NCBI RefSeq assembly: GCF_019084045.1
Contig: NZ_JAHRED010000013.1
Location: 35,943-99,942, forward strand
Direction of reading: 5' to 3'
Origin: Paeniglutamicibacter quisquiliarum
GTDB taxonomy: Bacteria; Actinomycetota; Actinomycetes; Actinomycetales; Micrococcaceae
DNA: 64,000 bases
Made by a program: the position numbers and the translations under genes. The notes under the pieces were generated by a model that did not search any database, had not been told where the DNA came from, and saw only the letters and a list, made by a program, of their open reading frames with translations. Shown here in pieces: positions 1 through 8,643 of the stretch; within the stretch, counting starts at the first letter, position 1; every line of letters begins with the position of its first letter.

Positions 1-303
1 CGCAACCTCATAGCAGGGGCCGGGGAGGCCACCACGGCTGGAAACGCGATTGCCACACCTGCCGCCATTGCTCTCGTCGACCCCACATATCAATCCATCC
101 AAGCGCTGGCCACGGCTCAAATCGCGGCCGCAACAATCACTACAGCGATCCTCATCCCGTTCATTGTCGTCCTGGTGTCGCGCTGGCAACTTAAACGGAA
201 CATCTCCCCTGCGAACGAGGACACCTGGAACCTCCACAAGAGCTTCCCGGCTTCGACGTCACCGCCCGTACGCGACATTGACGTATCCACACACCCCGCC
301 TGA
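1..303 (+). CDS. kdgT: 2-keto-3-deoxygluconate permease, C-terminal part (gene cut by window edge)
   Basis: This frame is open from the first base to a TGA at 301 and encodes the last 100 residues of a membrane protein. The stretch around GNAIATPAAIALVDP followed by a hydrophobic helix (about residues 38-60) and a basic RWQLKR end resembles the C-terminus of KdgT-family proton symporters for 2-keto-3-deoxygluconate. The last 40 residues are hydrophilic and look like a cytoplasmic tail. The start codon is outside the window. The next gene, 22 bp downstream on the same strand, is an HpcH/HpaI aldolase, which fits uptake and cleavage of a 2-keto-3-deoxy sugar acid. The family call rests on the short motif only. 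Confidence 0.72.
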   Translation, partial: RNLIAGAGEATTAGNAIATPAAIALVDPTYQSIQALATAQIAAATITTAILIPFIVVLVSRWQLKRNISPANEDTWNLHKSFPASTSPPVRDIDVSTHPA

Positions 304-325
304 TTAATAACGAAAGAGAAAAACC

Positions 326-1108
326 ATGATGAACGAAGCACTACGCGGCAAGCTCGACCGCAACGAAACGGCCTTCGGCCTGTGGGTCACTTCCGAATCG
401 TCCGCTGTCACCGAAGTTGCGGCGTTGTTGGGAATTGACTGGATATGCATCGACATGGAGCACGGCTACCTGGACTACAAGGCCATTTCAGGACATCTCG
501 CCGCTGCCCGGGGTACGAACCTGTCCGTCTTTGTGCGTCCCCCAAGCCAAGACTTGGAGCCGATCAAACGGGCCCTCGATCTGGGTGCCCATGGCGTCAT
601 CCTGCCCCTCGTCGACTCGGCGGAGGAGGTCCGGTCCGTCTACGATCACTTCTACTACCCCCCAACGGGCCGGCGCGGTATCGGCGGTGAGGCAAGTGTC
701 AAGTGGGGTCTGGACCTAGAGAACTACGTTCAATCTGCCAACGAGGAACTGATGTTTATCCCGATGATCGAGACGCAGAAGTCCTACGTCAACCTAGATC
801 ACATCCTGGATGTTCCAGGGATCAGGCACATCTTCTTGGGCCCCGGTGACATGTCTGCCAGCATGGGATACGTCGGTGAATGGGAAGGCCCCGGTGTTGC
901 GGAGATCAACCTGGACATTCTGGAACGAGCTTCCAAGCGCGGGGTTACCTCCGGCATCGTCGCCCGCAGCTCGGAGGAAGCGATTATGCGCCGCGACCAG
1001 GGCTTCGGCATGGTCTCGCTCGGTTCCGACATCGGACTGATGATCAGGCAGATCCGCCAGATGTCTGAAGCCCTCGGCAAAACCGCCGTTGGCCACCGCT
1101 GGTTCTAA
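326..1108 (+). CDS. HpcH/HpaI family aldolase (2-keto-3-deoxy sugar-acid aldolase type)
   Basis: This is a 260-residue class II (metal-dependent) pyruvate aldolase of the HpcH/HpaI family, close in length to GarL and RhmA (about 256-267 residues). Visible family motifs are DMEHGY near residue 48, the IPMIET strand near residue 143 that carries the metal-binding Glu, and LGPGDMSASMG near residue 175, which holds a second metal ligand. Such enzymes cleave 2-keto-3-deoxy acids to pyruvate plus an aldehyde. The upstream KdgT-type permease suggests a 2-keto-3-deoxyaldonate or -aldarate substrate, but the exact sugar acid cannot be read from sequence. ATG codons at 326 and 329 are both possible after the purine-rich leader. 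A GntR regulator follows on the same strand. Confidence 0.85.
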   Translation: MMNEALRGKLDRNETAFGLWVTSESSAVTEVAALLGIDWICIDMEHGYLDYKAISGHLAAARGTNLSVFVRPPSQDLEPIKRALDLGAHGVILPLVDSAEEVRSVYDHFYYPPTGRRGIGGEASVKWGLDLENYVQSANEELMFIPMIETQKSYVNLDHILDVPGIRHIFLGPGDMSASMGYVGEWEGPGVAEINLDILERASKRGVTSGIVARSSEEAIMRRDQGFGMVSLGSDIGLMIRQIRQMSEALGKTAVGHRWF

Positions 1109-1221
1109 CACAAGATGGGGTGCCCGGATGATAGAGTCCATGATCATCCGGGCACCGTCAGGTCTCAATAAGGGCCGATACAGCCTGCACAACACCTCGA
1201 GACAATCGGAGCAAGCGAGAT

Positions 1222-1965
1222 ATGAGTCAGAGGGCTACAACCGCGGATGACACGTGGCAGTTTACATTCGTAGGGGACCGTCGAGCCTTGACCCTTCCAG
1301 ATCTCGTCACTGCCCTCGTCGAAGGGATCGCCCACTCTGCTATTGCGCCGGGCGACAAACTACCGCCCGAACGCCGACTTGCCGAACTGCTCGGTGTCGG
1401 CCGATCAGCGCTCCGCGAGGCACTCAAAAGCCTCGACCTGCTGGGACTCATTGAGATCCGGCAAGGCGACGGCACCTACCTTTCGGCGAGCCATAGTTCC
1501 ATGCTGACGCGTGCCGTCGGTTGGGGGGTCTTCCTCAATGCGGAGCACACGCGACAGCTTGTGGACGCGCGGTATTTCGTTGAGGCCGGACTCGCGCGGC
1601 TCGCCGCCAGGAACCGCAAGGAGAGGGACTTGGATCTTCTCGAGGAGAGCTTGGCCCGCATGCGGGCGGCGACGAATTCGGCGGACTTCGCCGAGGCGGA
1701 CACTAAGTTTCACTTTGCCATCGCTCAAGCCGCGGACAACACGGTCCTTGCGTCCGTTCTGGAAAGCACCCGGACTCTGCTAACCCAATGGGTCGTGCGC
1801 GTAGCCGCTGGACTTAAGGATCAAGGAGCGCTTATCGAACAGCACCAAGCTATCGCCAACGCCATCACTGAAATGGATGAAGAGGGGGCAGAAACCGCCA
1901 TGCGAGTCCACATCGCAGAAGTCACTCGTCGGTTGTACGAAGAAATAGAGCTCCCGAAGCGGTAG
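1222..1965 (+). CDS. GntR/FadR-subfamily transcriptional regulator
   Basis: This 247-residue protein has an N-terminal winged helix (about residues 25-95). It carries the GntR signature PGDKLPPERRLAELLGVGRSALREAL and the wing segment IEIRQGDGTYL. The C-terminal helical FCD effector domain (about 100-235) shows the spaced Asp/His ligand pattern, for example FHFAIAQAADN and the later MRVHIAEV. FadR/FCD regulators commonly bind organic acids or sugar acids and repress neighbouring catabolic genes. It lies 113 bp downstream of the aldolase on the same strand, so it is the likely local regulator of the permease-aldolase pair. The effector is unknown. Confidence 0.88.
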   Translation: MSQRATTADDTWQFTFVGDRRALTLPDLVTALVEGIAHSAIAPGDKLPPERRLAELLGVGRSALREALKSLDLLGLIEIRQGDGTYLSASHSSMLTRAVGWGVFLNAEHTRQLVDARYFVEAGLARLAARNRKERDLDLLEESLARMRAATNSADFAEADTKFHFAIAQAADNTVLASVLESTRTLLTQWVVRVAAGLKDQGALIEQHQAIANAITEMDEEGAETAMRVHIAEVTRRLYEEIELPKR

Positions 1966-2430
1966 TCCCAAGGCCCTGGAATCCAGTGGAGCGAGGACCC
2001 ACGGGTTACGGTGATGCGGCGTAGTGCTGCACTAGGAATGTTGCCCACGTAGCCTCAGCCCTCCGTGTGGATTGGATCCAGTTCCCCGTCCGGCTATCGC
2101 GGTCTCAGCAGGCTGGGCACCGGCAAGCCATCCGACCCGCAGGTCCACGCCGGGGCAGCGCGGCGCGGCGGATATAACCTGCCGGGCGTCCATGCGGTCG
2201 AACCTCGAGTTCCGCAATGCTTTCCCACCCCGTTGTCGAGGCATGCCTGCGATTTTGGCGTCGATAAACATACTTGAGGGCACTTGCATTGGGGGAAATT
2301 AGTGACTGGCCGTGCCGGAAGGGACACAGCCATTGAAACCGGCCCAAGCGCAACACGATTTGCTACTGCGCAACTCCCTACATGAGGGAACAATAAATGA
2401 AATCCCTGCTGTGGTCGTGTTCTTCCTAAG

Positions 2431-2458
2431 CAGATTCCCGTAGCCGGAGCGGAATCTG
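2431..2458. repeat. 8-bp inverted repeat with 12-bp spacer
   Basis: CAGATTCC at 2431-2438 is exactly complemented by GGAATCTG at 2451-2458. It sits just downstream of the small minus-strand frame 2495-2686. It could be a weak terminator or a protein-binding site. There is no T-run on either side, so a terminator role is uncertain. Confidence 0.4.
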
Positions 2459-2494
2459 AGGGAATCAAGGCCCCTCGGGCTGTGCGTCCGGTGA

Positions 2495-2686
2495 CTAGAC
2501 CCGAGCTGCGCGCAAACGCGACCAGAGCCCTGCGCGTGGCTTGGGGTTCCGCGGGCCGCGGCTCATGTCGGGATCTAGCCCGCCAATGGGGTGGAACATT
2601 CCGGTGCTGAGTGCCGAGGAGGTTTCCGGAACTACGCGCGGATTTTTCTCGCTGGATGCTCCGGCGATGGGCTGGGTGGTGTTCAT
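2495..2686 (-). CDS. Small unknown protein, 63 residues, divergent from the purine operon
   Basis: On the minus strand an ATG at 2686 is preceded by GAGGAGG with 5 bases of spacing, one of the strongest Shine-Dalgarno sequences in the window. The frame encodes 63 residues, Pro/Arg/Ser-rich, beginning MNTTQPIAGASSE and ending SRLRAARV before a TAG. I recognise no domain. It may be a genuine small protein, or the intact N-terminus of a larger gene whose rest has been lost, since the region downstream on the minus strand has no continuation. It starts in the AT-rich interval shared with the urate operon. Confidence 0.35.
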   Translation of the reverse strand: MNTTQPIAGASSEKNPRVVPETSSALSTGMFHPIGGLDPDMSRGPRNPKPRAGLWSRLRAARV

Positions 2687-2923
2687 GCGGTCCTCCTCGA
2701 AACAGCAAAGATTCCAAGATATGAAATCTAAATTTTGGTTAGTGAAATTAAGTATGTACGCGGATCGGGGGAATGGCAAGGGTTTGATGTAATTTACTTC
2801 ACACGCCTGCCCGCCGCGTCCCGTAGGCGGAAAAGATTCGCCAGAGCCCTTGACGGGAGGGGTGTGACCCGAGTTACATGGTGTGAAAGCAGAGTTCCAC
2901 CATCCAGAAACATCGAGTCGAAG

Positions 2924-2938
2924 CCGGTTCCAAACCGG
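2924..2938. promoter_or_regulatory. Small palindrome upstream of the urate operon
   Basis: CCGGTT at 2924-2929 and AACCGG at 2933-2938 form a perfect 6-bp inverted repeat with a 3-bp spacer, 65 bp before the uraD start. Its position suggests an operator for an unlinked regulator, since no regulator gene directly adjoins this operon. This is inference from symmetry and position. Confidence 0.35.
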
Positions 2939-3003
2939 TGGTAAGGGTGTTCAGCCCTGGATGGTGCAGGCAACCAAGCAGGATTGAAAGAGCTGATCAC
3001 CCG

Positions 3004-3510
3004 ATGGATATTTCCCGTTTCAACGCACTCGACCCGAATGACGCCGCCGCCTTGCTGCGGCCATGTGTCGATATCGACCGCTGGGTTGAGGCGGTTCTCG
3101 GCACCCGCCCCTTCGCTTCCGTTGACGAGCTCCTGGCCTGTGCCCAAGCGGCCGCCGCGCCCTTCACCGAAGCGGAAATCGACGCCGCACTCGCCCACCA
3201 TCCCCGTATCGGGGAGCGTGCGGCCGGTTCCTCGGCGGAGGCCGCGCTCAGCCGCAGCGAACAATCGGGCCTTAACCTCGACGAACAGTTGACCGCCGCG
3301 CTCGTGTCCGGGAACCGCGCGTACGAAGAGCGGTTCTCCCGCGTCTTTCTCATCCGTGCCTCCGGCCGAAGCAGCGCAGAAATCCTCGCTGAACTGCGCC
3401 GCCGACTGGACAACGACCCCGAGGTCGAACTGGCGGAAGTAGGAGAACAGTTGCGCGTCATCGCGCTCCTGCGCCTGGCCGCGGCCTTCGATCGTGCCCC
3501 CGCGCGCTAA
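3004..3510 (+). CDS. uraD: 2-oxo-4-hydroxy-4-carboxy-5-ureidoimidazoline (OHCU) decarboxylase
   Basis: This protein converts OHCU to S-allantoin, the third step from urate. It has 168 residues, the usual length for the single-domain enzyme. The catalytic HPRIG motif is at residues 66-70. The helix with NRAYEERFSRVFLIRASGRS (about 104-123) and the RL-N-D-P-E segment with a following conserved Gln/Arg helix are typical. I chose ATG 3004 because the longer frame from 2938 adds 22 residues with no family resemblance. It is the first of three consecutive urate-degradation genes and lies 60 bp before the HIU hydrolase. Confidence 0.93.
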   Translation: MDISRFNALDPNDAAALLRPCVDIDRWVEAVLGTRPFASVDELLACAQAAAAPFTEAEIDAALAHHPRIGERAAGSSAEAALSRSEQSGLNLDEQLTAALVSGNRAYEERFSRVFLIRASGRSSAEILAELRRRLDNDPEVELAEVGEQLRVIALLRLAAAFDRAPAR

Positions 3511-3570
3511 GCGGGCGCCCACATGCATCCAGGTTTTTCTTTCCCCTCAACGAATCCAAAGGAGTCCTCG

Positions 3571-3927
3571 ATGAGCGCCACCCAAGCTGCGAGAAGCCAC
3601 ATCACCACCCATGTACTCGACACCGGGACCGGGAGGCCTGCCTCCGGTGTCAAGGCCACGCTGGAAGCCAAGACGGCATCCGGATGGCAAGAAATCGGAT
3701 CAGGAGTCACCGATGCCGACGGACGCATCGAGTCGCTCGGTCCGACAAAGGTTGAAGCCGGTCACCACCGAATCGCATTCGGCACCGGTGACTACTTCGG
3801 AAAGACGGATACGGAAACCTTTTTTCCCGCGGTAAACATTGATTTCGTCGTCGACGACACCTCAGCTCACTACCACGTACCTCTTCTTCTCAGCCCGTTT
3901 GCATATTCCACGTACCGAGGGAGCTAG
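3571..3927 (+). CDS. uraH: 5-hydroxyisourate hydrolase (transthyretin-like)
   Basis: This enzyme hydrolyses 5-hydroxyisourate to OHCU in the cytoplasm. With the start at 3571 it has 118 residues, the family size, and an AAAGGAG ribosome-binding site sits 8 bases upstream; the frame itself extends back to 3523 without support. The diagnostic features are HVLD at 14-17, the catalytic Arg near residue 52, the His in AHYHVPLLLSPF near 102, and the C-terminal YRGS tetrapeptide that separates HIU hydrolases from true transthyretins. It lies between uraD and uricase, with only 5 bp to the uricase start. Confidence 0.96.
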   Translation: MSATQAARSHITTHVLDTGTGRPASGVKATLEAKTASGWQEIGSGVTDADGRIESLGPTKVEAGHHRIAFGTGDYFGKTDTETFFPAVNIDFVVDDTSAHYHVPLLLSPFAYSTYRGS

Positions 3928-3932
3928 AAAAC

Positions 3933-4859
3933 ATGAACACCTTTGCATCCGCAAGCCGGACCGGCACCAAGATCGTGCTTGGCGCCAACCAATACGGCAA
4001 GGCAGAAGTCCGGCTGGTGAAGATCACGCGGGACACCGACCGTCACGAGATCGAGGACCTGAACGTGACCTCGCAGCTTCACGGCGACTTCCTCGCCGCG
4101 CACATCGACGGGGACAACCGGCACGTTGTCCCAACCGATACACAGAAAAACACGGTCTACGGCTTTGCCCGGGACGGCGTTGGCTCGCCGGAGGCGTTCC
4201 TGCTGCGGCTCGGTGCGCACTTCACCACGGAATTCGACTGGGTCACCGGCGGTCGCTGGGCCGCCGAGCAATACTTCTGGGACCGCATCCAGGACCACGA
4301 CCACGCATTCTCCCGGAACAAGTCCGAAGTGCGCACCGCGGTTCTGGAAATCAAGGACGGCGAGGCCTCGGTGCTCGCCGGGATCAAGGACCTGACCGTT
4401 CTCAAGTCCACCGCCAGCGAATTCCGCAACTTCCCCGTTGACCGCTACACCACGCTGCAGGAAACCGGCGACCGGATCCTGGCCACCGACGTCAGCAGCC
4501 GCTGGCGCTACAACTCGACCGCGGTTGCCAACGGGGGACTGGACTTCAACGCCGTCTACGCCTCGGTGCGGGAACTGCTGCTGGCGGGCTTCGCCGCCAA
4601 GCATTCCTTCGCGTTGCAGCAGACCATGTTCGACATGGGCGAGGCAGTCCTGGAGGCGCATCCGGAAATCGAGGAAATCAGGTTCTCGCTGCCCAACAAG
4701 CACCACTTCCTGGTCGACCTGTCTCCGTTTGGCCAGGACAACCCCAATGAGGTCTTCTTTGCGGCGGATCGCCCGTACGGCCTGATCGAGGCCGCGATCA
4801 CCCGCGAGGGTGCCTCCGCAGCCCATCCGATCTGGGAAAACACACCCGGATTCTGCTAG
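3933..4859 (+). CDS. pucL: Urate oxidase (uricase)
   Basis: This cofactor-free enzyme oxidises urate to 5-hydroxyisourate. It has 308 residues, the normal length for two tandem T-fold domains. A catalytic-type Lys lies in QYGKAEVRL (K23), the active-site Thr-Asp pair is in VVPTDTQKNTVYG (about 67-71), and LPNKHHF with the following conserved region is in the second half. GGAG lies 9 bases before the ATG. The gene is last of the three-enzyme set, so urate can be taken to S-allantoin by this operon alone. Unlike Bacillus PucL, the decarboxylase is a separate gene rather than a fused domain. Confidence 0.96.
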   Translation: MNTFASASRTGTKIVLGANQYGKAEVRLVKITRDTDRHEIEDLNVTSQLHGDFLAAHIDGDNRHVVPTDTQKNTVYGFARDGVGSPEAFLLRLGAHFTTEFDWVTGGRWAAEQYFWDRIQDHDHAFSRNKSEVRTAVLEIKDGEASVLAGIKDLTVLKSTASEFRNFPVDRYTTLQETGDRILATDVSSRWRYNSTAVANGGLDFNAVYASVRELLLAGFAAKHSFALQQTMFDMGEAVLEAHPEIEEIRFSLPNKHHFLVDLSPFGQDNPNEVFFAADRPYGLIEAAITREGASAAHPIWENTPGFC

Positions 4860-4934
4860 CCGATGAGGTCTCGGGGGTGCGCGCGGTGCAACGCGTGCAC
4901 CCCCGATGCGTCGCAACCCATCAAGGAGTCAGAT

Positions 4935-6539
4935 ATGAAGGCCGCGCAAGCCAAACGTTCTACACACCGTCCAGAGGACGAGCGGTTGCCGCTGGGCAAA
5001 ACCATTGCCTACGGGCTCCAGCACGTACTGACCATGTACGGCGGCATCATCGCCCCGCCGTTGATCATTGGAGGGGCGGCCGGACTATCCCCGGAACAAA
5101 TCGGCGTGCTGGTTGCCAGCTGCCTCTTTGTCGGCGGCCTGGCCACGATCCTGCAAACAGTCGGCGTTCCGTTCTTCGGTGCCCAGCTGCCCCTGGTCCA
5201 AGGCACCTCCTTCGCCTCGGTGTCCACCATGGTGGCCATCGTCAACGGCGACGGCGGCATCCAATCGGTCTTGGGCGCCGTCCTCGCCGCATCGGTGATC
5301 GGCTTCCTGGTGGCCCCGTTCTTCGCGAAGATCGTGCGGTTCTTCCCGCCCGTGGTGACCGGCGTCGTGATCACCATGATCGGGCTCTCACTCACCCCGG
5401 TGGCCGCTAACTGGGCCATGGGCGGAAACGCCAAGGCCGATGGCTACGGTTCGCTGGCCAACATCGGGCTCGCCGGAATGACGATGGCCATCGTGCTGCT
5501 GCTCTCCAAGGTCGGCAATGCGGCGATCTCGCGCCTGTCGATCCTGCTGGCCATGGTCATCGGCACCATCATCGCGGTGTTCCTCGGTGTGGCGGACTTC
5601 TCGGCCGTGGGCCACGGCGCCATCTTCGCCTTCCCGCAGCCCTTCGCCTTCGGGTGGCCGGTGTTCGAGATCGGCGCCATCGTCTCGATGACGATTGTCG
5701 TCATCGTGATCCTCACCGAAACCACCGCCGACATCCTCGCGGTGGGGGAGATCGCCAAGACCCGCGTCGATTCGCGGCGCATCGCCGACGGCCTGCGCGC
5801 CGACATGGCTTCCAGCATCCTGGCTCCGGTCTTCAACACCTTCACCCAGAGCGCGTTTGCGCAGAACGTCGGGCTGGTGGCCATCACGGGGGTGAAGTCC
5901 CGCTTCGTGGTCACGGCCGGCGGCGGCATCCTGGTAGTCCTCGGTCTGCTCCCGGTGCTCGGCCGCGTGGTCGCCGCGATCCCCACCCCAGTCCTGGGCG
6001 GGGCCGGGATCGTGCTCTTCGGCACCGTTGCGGCATCGGGAATCCGCACCCTGGCGAGCGTGAAGTACGACAACAACCTGAACATGATCATCGTCGCCAC
6101 CTCCATCGCCTTCGGTGCGCTGCCGATCGTCAAGACCGATTTCTACGACGCGTTTCCAACCTGGTTCGCGACCATCTTCCACTCGGGCATCAGCTCGGCC
6201 GCGGTCATGGCCGTGGCACTGAACCTGTTGTTCAACGAGCTGAAGATCGGCACCCCGAAGCGTCACGGTTCGGCCTATGCCGCGGCCCCGCCGCGCATGC
6301 TCATTGCCGACCAGGTCCCGCGCATCGTCAAGGCGGAGGAAGTCCGCGGGCTGCTGGATGGGGACCGGTTCAAGTCCGGCAAGCTCATCGCCGCCGACGG
6401 CGAGGAAATCCCCGTCGTGGACGACGATGAATTCAAGGGCATCGTCGAGGAGTACCGCAAGAAATGCGAGGCGGCCGGCGTCCGGTGCCCGGACGAGTCC
6501 GAGTTCGTGCGATCCGGGAAGCCCCCGCAGCTTCACTGA
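4935..6539 (+). CDS. Uracil/xanthine-type nucleobase:cation symporter (NCS2)
   Basis: This 534-residue membrane protein belongs to the NCS2 (UraA/UapA/PucJK) family. It shows QHVLTMYGG in the first helix, the substrate-site segment QLPLVQGTSFAS, and the family signature TETTADILAVGE in the middle of the protein. About 14 hydrophobic segments are visible up to residue 440. Start 4935 has AAGGAG upstream; the frame runs back to 4863 without support. In this operon it most likely imports urate or xanthine. An unusually long hydrophilic tail of about 90 residues, rich in Asp/Glu and Lys, follows the last helix. A strong hairpin after the stop closes the operon. Confidence 0.9.
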   Translation: MKAAQAKRSTHRPEDERLPLGKTIAYGLQHVLTMYGGIIAPPLIIGGAAGLSPEQIGVLVASCLFVGGLATILQTVGVPFFGAQLPLVQGTSFASVSTMVAIVNGDGGIQSVLGAVLAASVIGFLVAPFFAKIVRFFPPVVTGVVITMIGLSLTPVAANWAMGGNAKADGYGSLANIGLAGMTMAIVLLLSKVGNAAISRLSILLAMVIGTIIAVFLGVADFSAVGHGAIFAFPQPFAFGWPVFEIGAIVSMTIVVIVILTETTADILAVGEIAKTRVDSRRIADGLRADMASSILAPVFNTFTQSAFAQNVGLVAITGVKSRFVVTAGGGILVVLGLLPVLGRVVAAIPTPVLGGAGIVLFGTVAASGIRTLASVKYDNNLNMIIVATSIAFGALPIVKTDFYDAFPTWFATIFHSGISSAAVMAVALNLLFNELKIGTPKRHGSAYAAAPPRMLIADQVPRIVKAEEVRGLLDGDRFKSGKLIAADGEEIPVVDDDEFKGIVEEYRKKCEAAGVRCPDESEFVRSGKPPQLH

Positions 6540-6564
6540 GCGACTCTGGCCCGTGCGCCCACTG

Positions 6565-6610
6565 GCACGGATCCAGGAACCACAGTCGACCCGGTTCCCT
6601 GGGTCCGTGC
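6565..6610 (+). terminator. Terminator hairpin after the urate operon
   Basis: GCACGG and following bases from 6565 pair with the segment ending GTCCGTGC at 6610, giving a stem of about 16 pairs with one G-T pair and one bulge. It lies 26 bp past the permease stop and before the convergent CocE gene. No long T-run follows. Confidence 0.6.
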
Positions 6611-6678
6611 GGACGCGCATTTTCGGGTTGTCCACATCGCTTCCATTACCGGTTCTGCCCACCCGCGAGGCAATGGAC

Positions 6679-8553
6679 CTAGTCGGATAACACGTCTAGT
6701 GAAAGCGACGTCGGATGGGCATCCGACATGTGCACGGTGTTTTCGGCCACGATCTTGATCCTGTCGGCGGCAACCACCCCACCGGTATTTGAGTTCACAT
6801 CAAAGCGCGGAAAGTTGCTCGACGAAACATCAAGCCGGATCCGGTGCCCGACGGCAAAGAGATTTGCCGTCGCCGGAGCCTCGACCGTAATGCGGTAAAT
6901 CTGGTCGGGCTCCAGTAGTTCAGGTTCGGTGTAGGACTCGCGGTAACGCACGCGCATGATTCCCTCGGTGAGATTCATGGCAAAACCCTGGGGGAAGTCA
7001 AGACTCGGCGGGTACTCGTCGATCAACTTGATGGTCAGGTCCGTGTCGCTGGCCGAGGACGAGAGGAAGATCTCGGCCGTCACCCCACCCGCGATGCTCA
7101 CTTGTTCCCGCAGGGGATCGGTGCGGAACACCAACACATCGGGCCTGGCGCTCAGTGGCAAGTGCGGTCGGCTTGCTCCGAAGATTTCGTCGCTGGGCAC
7201 CTGGTCGTAAGCCCCGCCGCGCATGACTGGTTCGCCGCTGGTGACCTGCCCTCCGATGGTCGGAACCGGGTGGCTCGGGTCAAAGGCGTAGGTGATAGAG
7301 GCATCTTGTGAAACCGGTTCGGGGATCAGTCCCCCGTCTGGCGAGCAGTACAGGGTGACCCTTTGCGCGTTTTCCGGGGGCCACGAGGCCGCGCGTTCCC
7401 ATCGGCCGCCATGATCAAGCCGGCCCTGTTGGGTGGCTTTTCCGCTGCCGCCACCCATCAGGAAATAGGTGACAGCGGTCCGTTGCACGGTAGTGGTGCT
7501 GCGTCCCAGCACCTCATCCATCCAATCAGCCCTAAAATCCAGGTAAGACGGCGCGAGATTGCCGTCAAAATATGAGGCAGGGCCAAAGTCGACATCGCCC
7601 GCGTAGCTCAGGCAGCGTTTCCCGTGGGTCCAGGGTCCCAGGAGCAGGTAGGCCGGACTGGACTTGCGGTCTCCCAGCTGCTGAAAATTCTCAATGGCTG
7701 AAGAAATGTAAGGGTCGTACCAGCTGGAGATGTGGAAACTAGGCACATCGGGGAACTTGTCGTAGGAACCGCGGGCATAGATTGCAGGCTGTGCCCAGTA
7801 GTCGTCAAAGTTCTCATGGGCCCACTGCTCCAGCAAATAGCCCTCGTAAGCGGGGGCCAGGCTCAGCGGTGAACTGCCCCGCCGCCATGGTGTCTGGTGG
7901 AACCAGTCCGCCACGTTCAGCGCGGTCAGTCCCGAAGCAATCACGGGATCGACCGTCGCTTCCGGACTTCGCGCCGCATGGCGGAAGGCCCACGTGGCCT
8001 GCTTGAGTTCGAAGGCTCCGCCCATGCGCATGCCCACTTCATAGGCCGAGGAGAATCCGCCCGAGTCCATGAACATGGCAGCTAGTCCGGTGGGTGCCAA
8101 AGCCGCTGCGGCAGTTTGCACATGGGCCGAGTAGGAAACCCCAATCATCAGAACACGCCCGTCGCACCAAGGCTGCGCCGTGATCCAGGAGATCGTATCC
8201 GCCCCGTCCTGTCCCTCGTTGAGGTATTTGACGAACTCACCTTCGGAGCTGCCTCGGCCGCGGCAGTCCTGACGAATCACGATGTAGCCGCGGTCGACGA
8301 AAAAAGCAGCTATTTCTTGCGGCAGCGGTATTGGTTGGTCATGCCTGGACTGATCCGAATCCCGGGTTGAACGCTTCCCATAGGGTGTGCGCTCCAACAG
8401 TACGGGCCGGGGTTTTTCGCCGGCGTCACCTAGATATACATCGGTGGCAAGCCGGCATCCATCACCCATCTCAACCATGAATTCCTGCGGATGGCCGGCG
8501 TCCTCAGACAGCAAGGATCTGTCGTCGATATATCTGGTCAACTGTGATCTCAT
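6679..8553 (-). CDS. CocE/NonD family hydrolase (X-Pro dipeptidyl-peptidase-like)
   Basis: This 624-residue serine hydrolase has the CocE architecture. The N-terminal alpha/beta-hydrolase domain contains the nucleophile elbow GVSYS (Ser140), the oxyanion-type segment RGRGSSEGEF, SWYDPYIS near 275 carrying the probable acid and GPWTHG near 308 carrying the His. A C-terminal jelly-roll domain follows. Relatives cleave cocaine esters, alpha-amino acid esters, glutaryl-7-ACA or X-Pro peptides; the true substrate cannot be told from sequence. No signal peptide is evident. It is divergently arranged with an ArsR-like regulator, and a perfect inverted repeat lies between them. Confidence 0.85.
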   Translation of the reverse strand: MRSQLTRYIDDRSLLSEDAGHPQEFMVEMGDGCRLATDVYLGDAGEKPRPVLLERTPYGKRSTRDSDQSRHDQPIPLPQEIAAFFVDRGYIVIRQDCRGRGSSEGEFVKYLNEGQDGADTISWITAQPWCDGRVLMIGVSYSAHVQTAAAALAPTGLAAMFMDSGGFSSAYEVGMRMGGAFELKQATWAFRHAARSPEATVDPVIASGLTALNVADWFHQTPWRRGSSPLSLAPAYEGYLLEQWAHENFDDYWAQPAIYARGSYDKFPDVPSFHISSWYDPYISSAIENFQQLGDRKSSPAYLLLGPWTHGKRCLSYAGDVDFGPASYFDGNLAPSYLDFRADWMDEVLGRSTTTVQRTAVTYFLMGGGSGKATQQGRLDHGGRWERAASWPPENAQRVTLYCSPDGGLIPEPVSQDASITYAFDPSHPVPTIGGQVTSGEPVMRGGAYDQVPSDEIFGASRPHLPLSARPDVLVFRTDPLREQVSIAGGVTAEIFLSSSASDTDLTIKLIDEYPPSLDFPQGFAMNLTEGIMRVRYRESYTEPELLEPDQIYRITVEAPATANLFAVGHRIRLDVSSSNFPRFDVNSNTGGVVAADRIKIVAENTVHMSDAHPTSLSLDVLSD

Positions 8554-8643
8554 TCCTTGATTTTCACTTCCCGGTGTTACTTTTAGGTTGCGCCGGCGGA
8601 GCCCTACATCATGAAGTTAGCCAGTGAACCGGCGATCCGCGCG

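Larger units (their letters stand above)
1966..3003. other. Long intergenic region between the GntR gene and the purine operon
   Basis: About 1 kb holds no convincing large gene. Several open frames occur on both strands but their translations are rich in Arg, Pro and Ser and match no family I recognise. The only supported items are a short minus-strand reading frame with a strong ribosome-binding site (2495-2686), an 8-bp inverted repeat at 2431-2458, an unusually AT-rich stretch at about 2690-2800 that probably contains divergent promoters, and a small palindrome at 2924-2938 ahead of the urate operon. Confidence 0.6.

Noticed and set aside
2094..2717. 207-codon minus-strand frame in the 1-kb gap
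   Set aside because: It overlaps the better-supported small frame with a strong ribosome-binding site and has no plausible domain or start signal.
5388..6662. 424-codon minus-strand frame opposite the NCS2 permease
   Set aside because: His/Asp/Gly-rich shadow of a well-supported permease.
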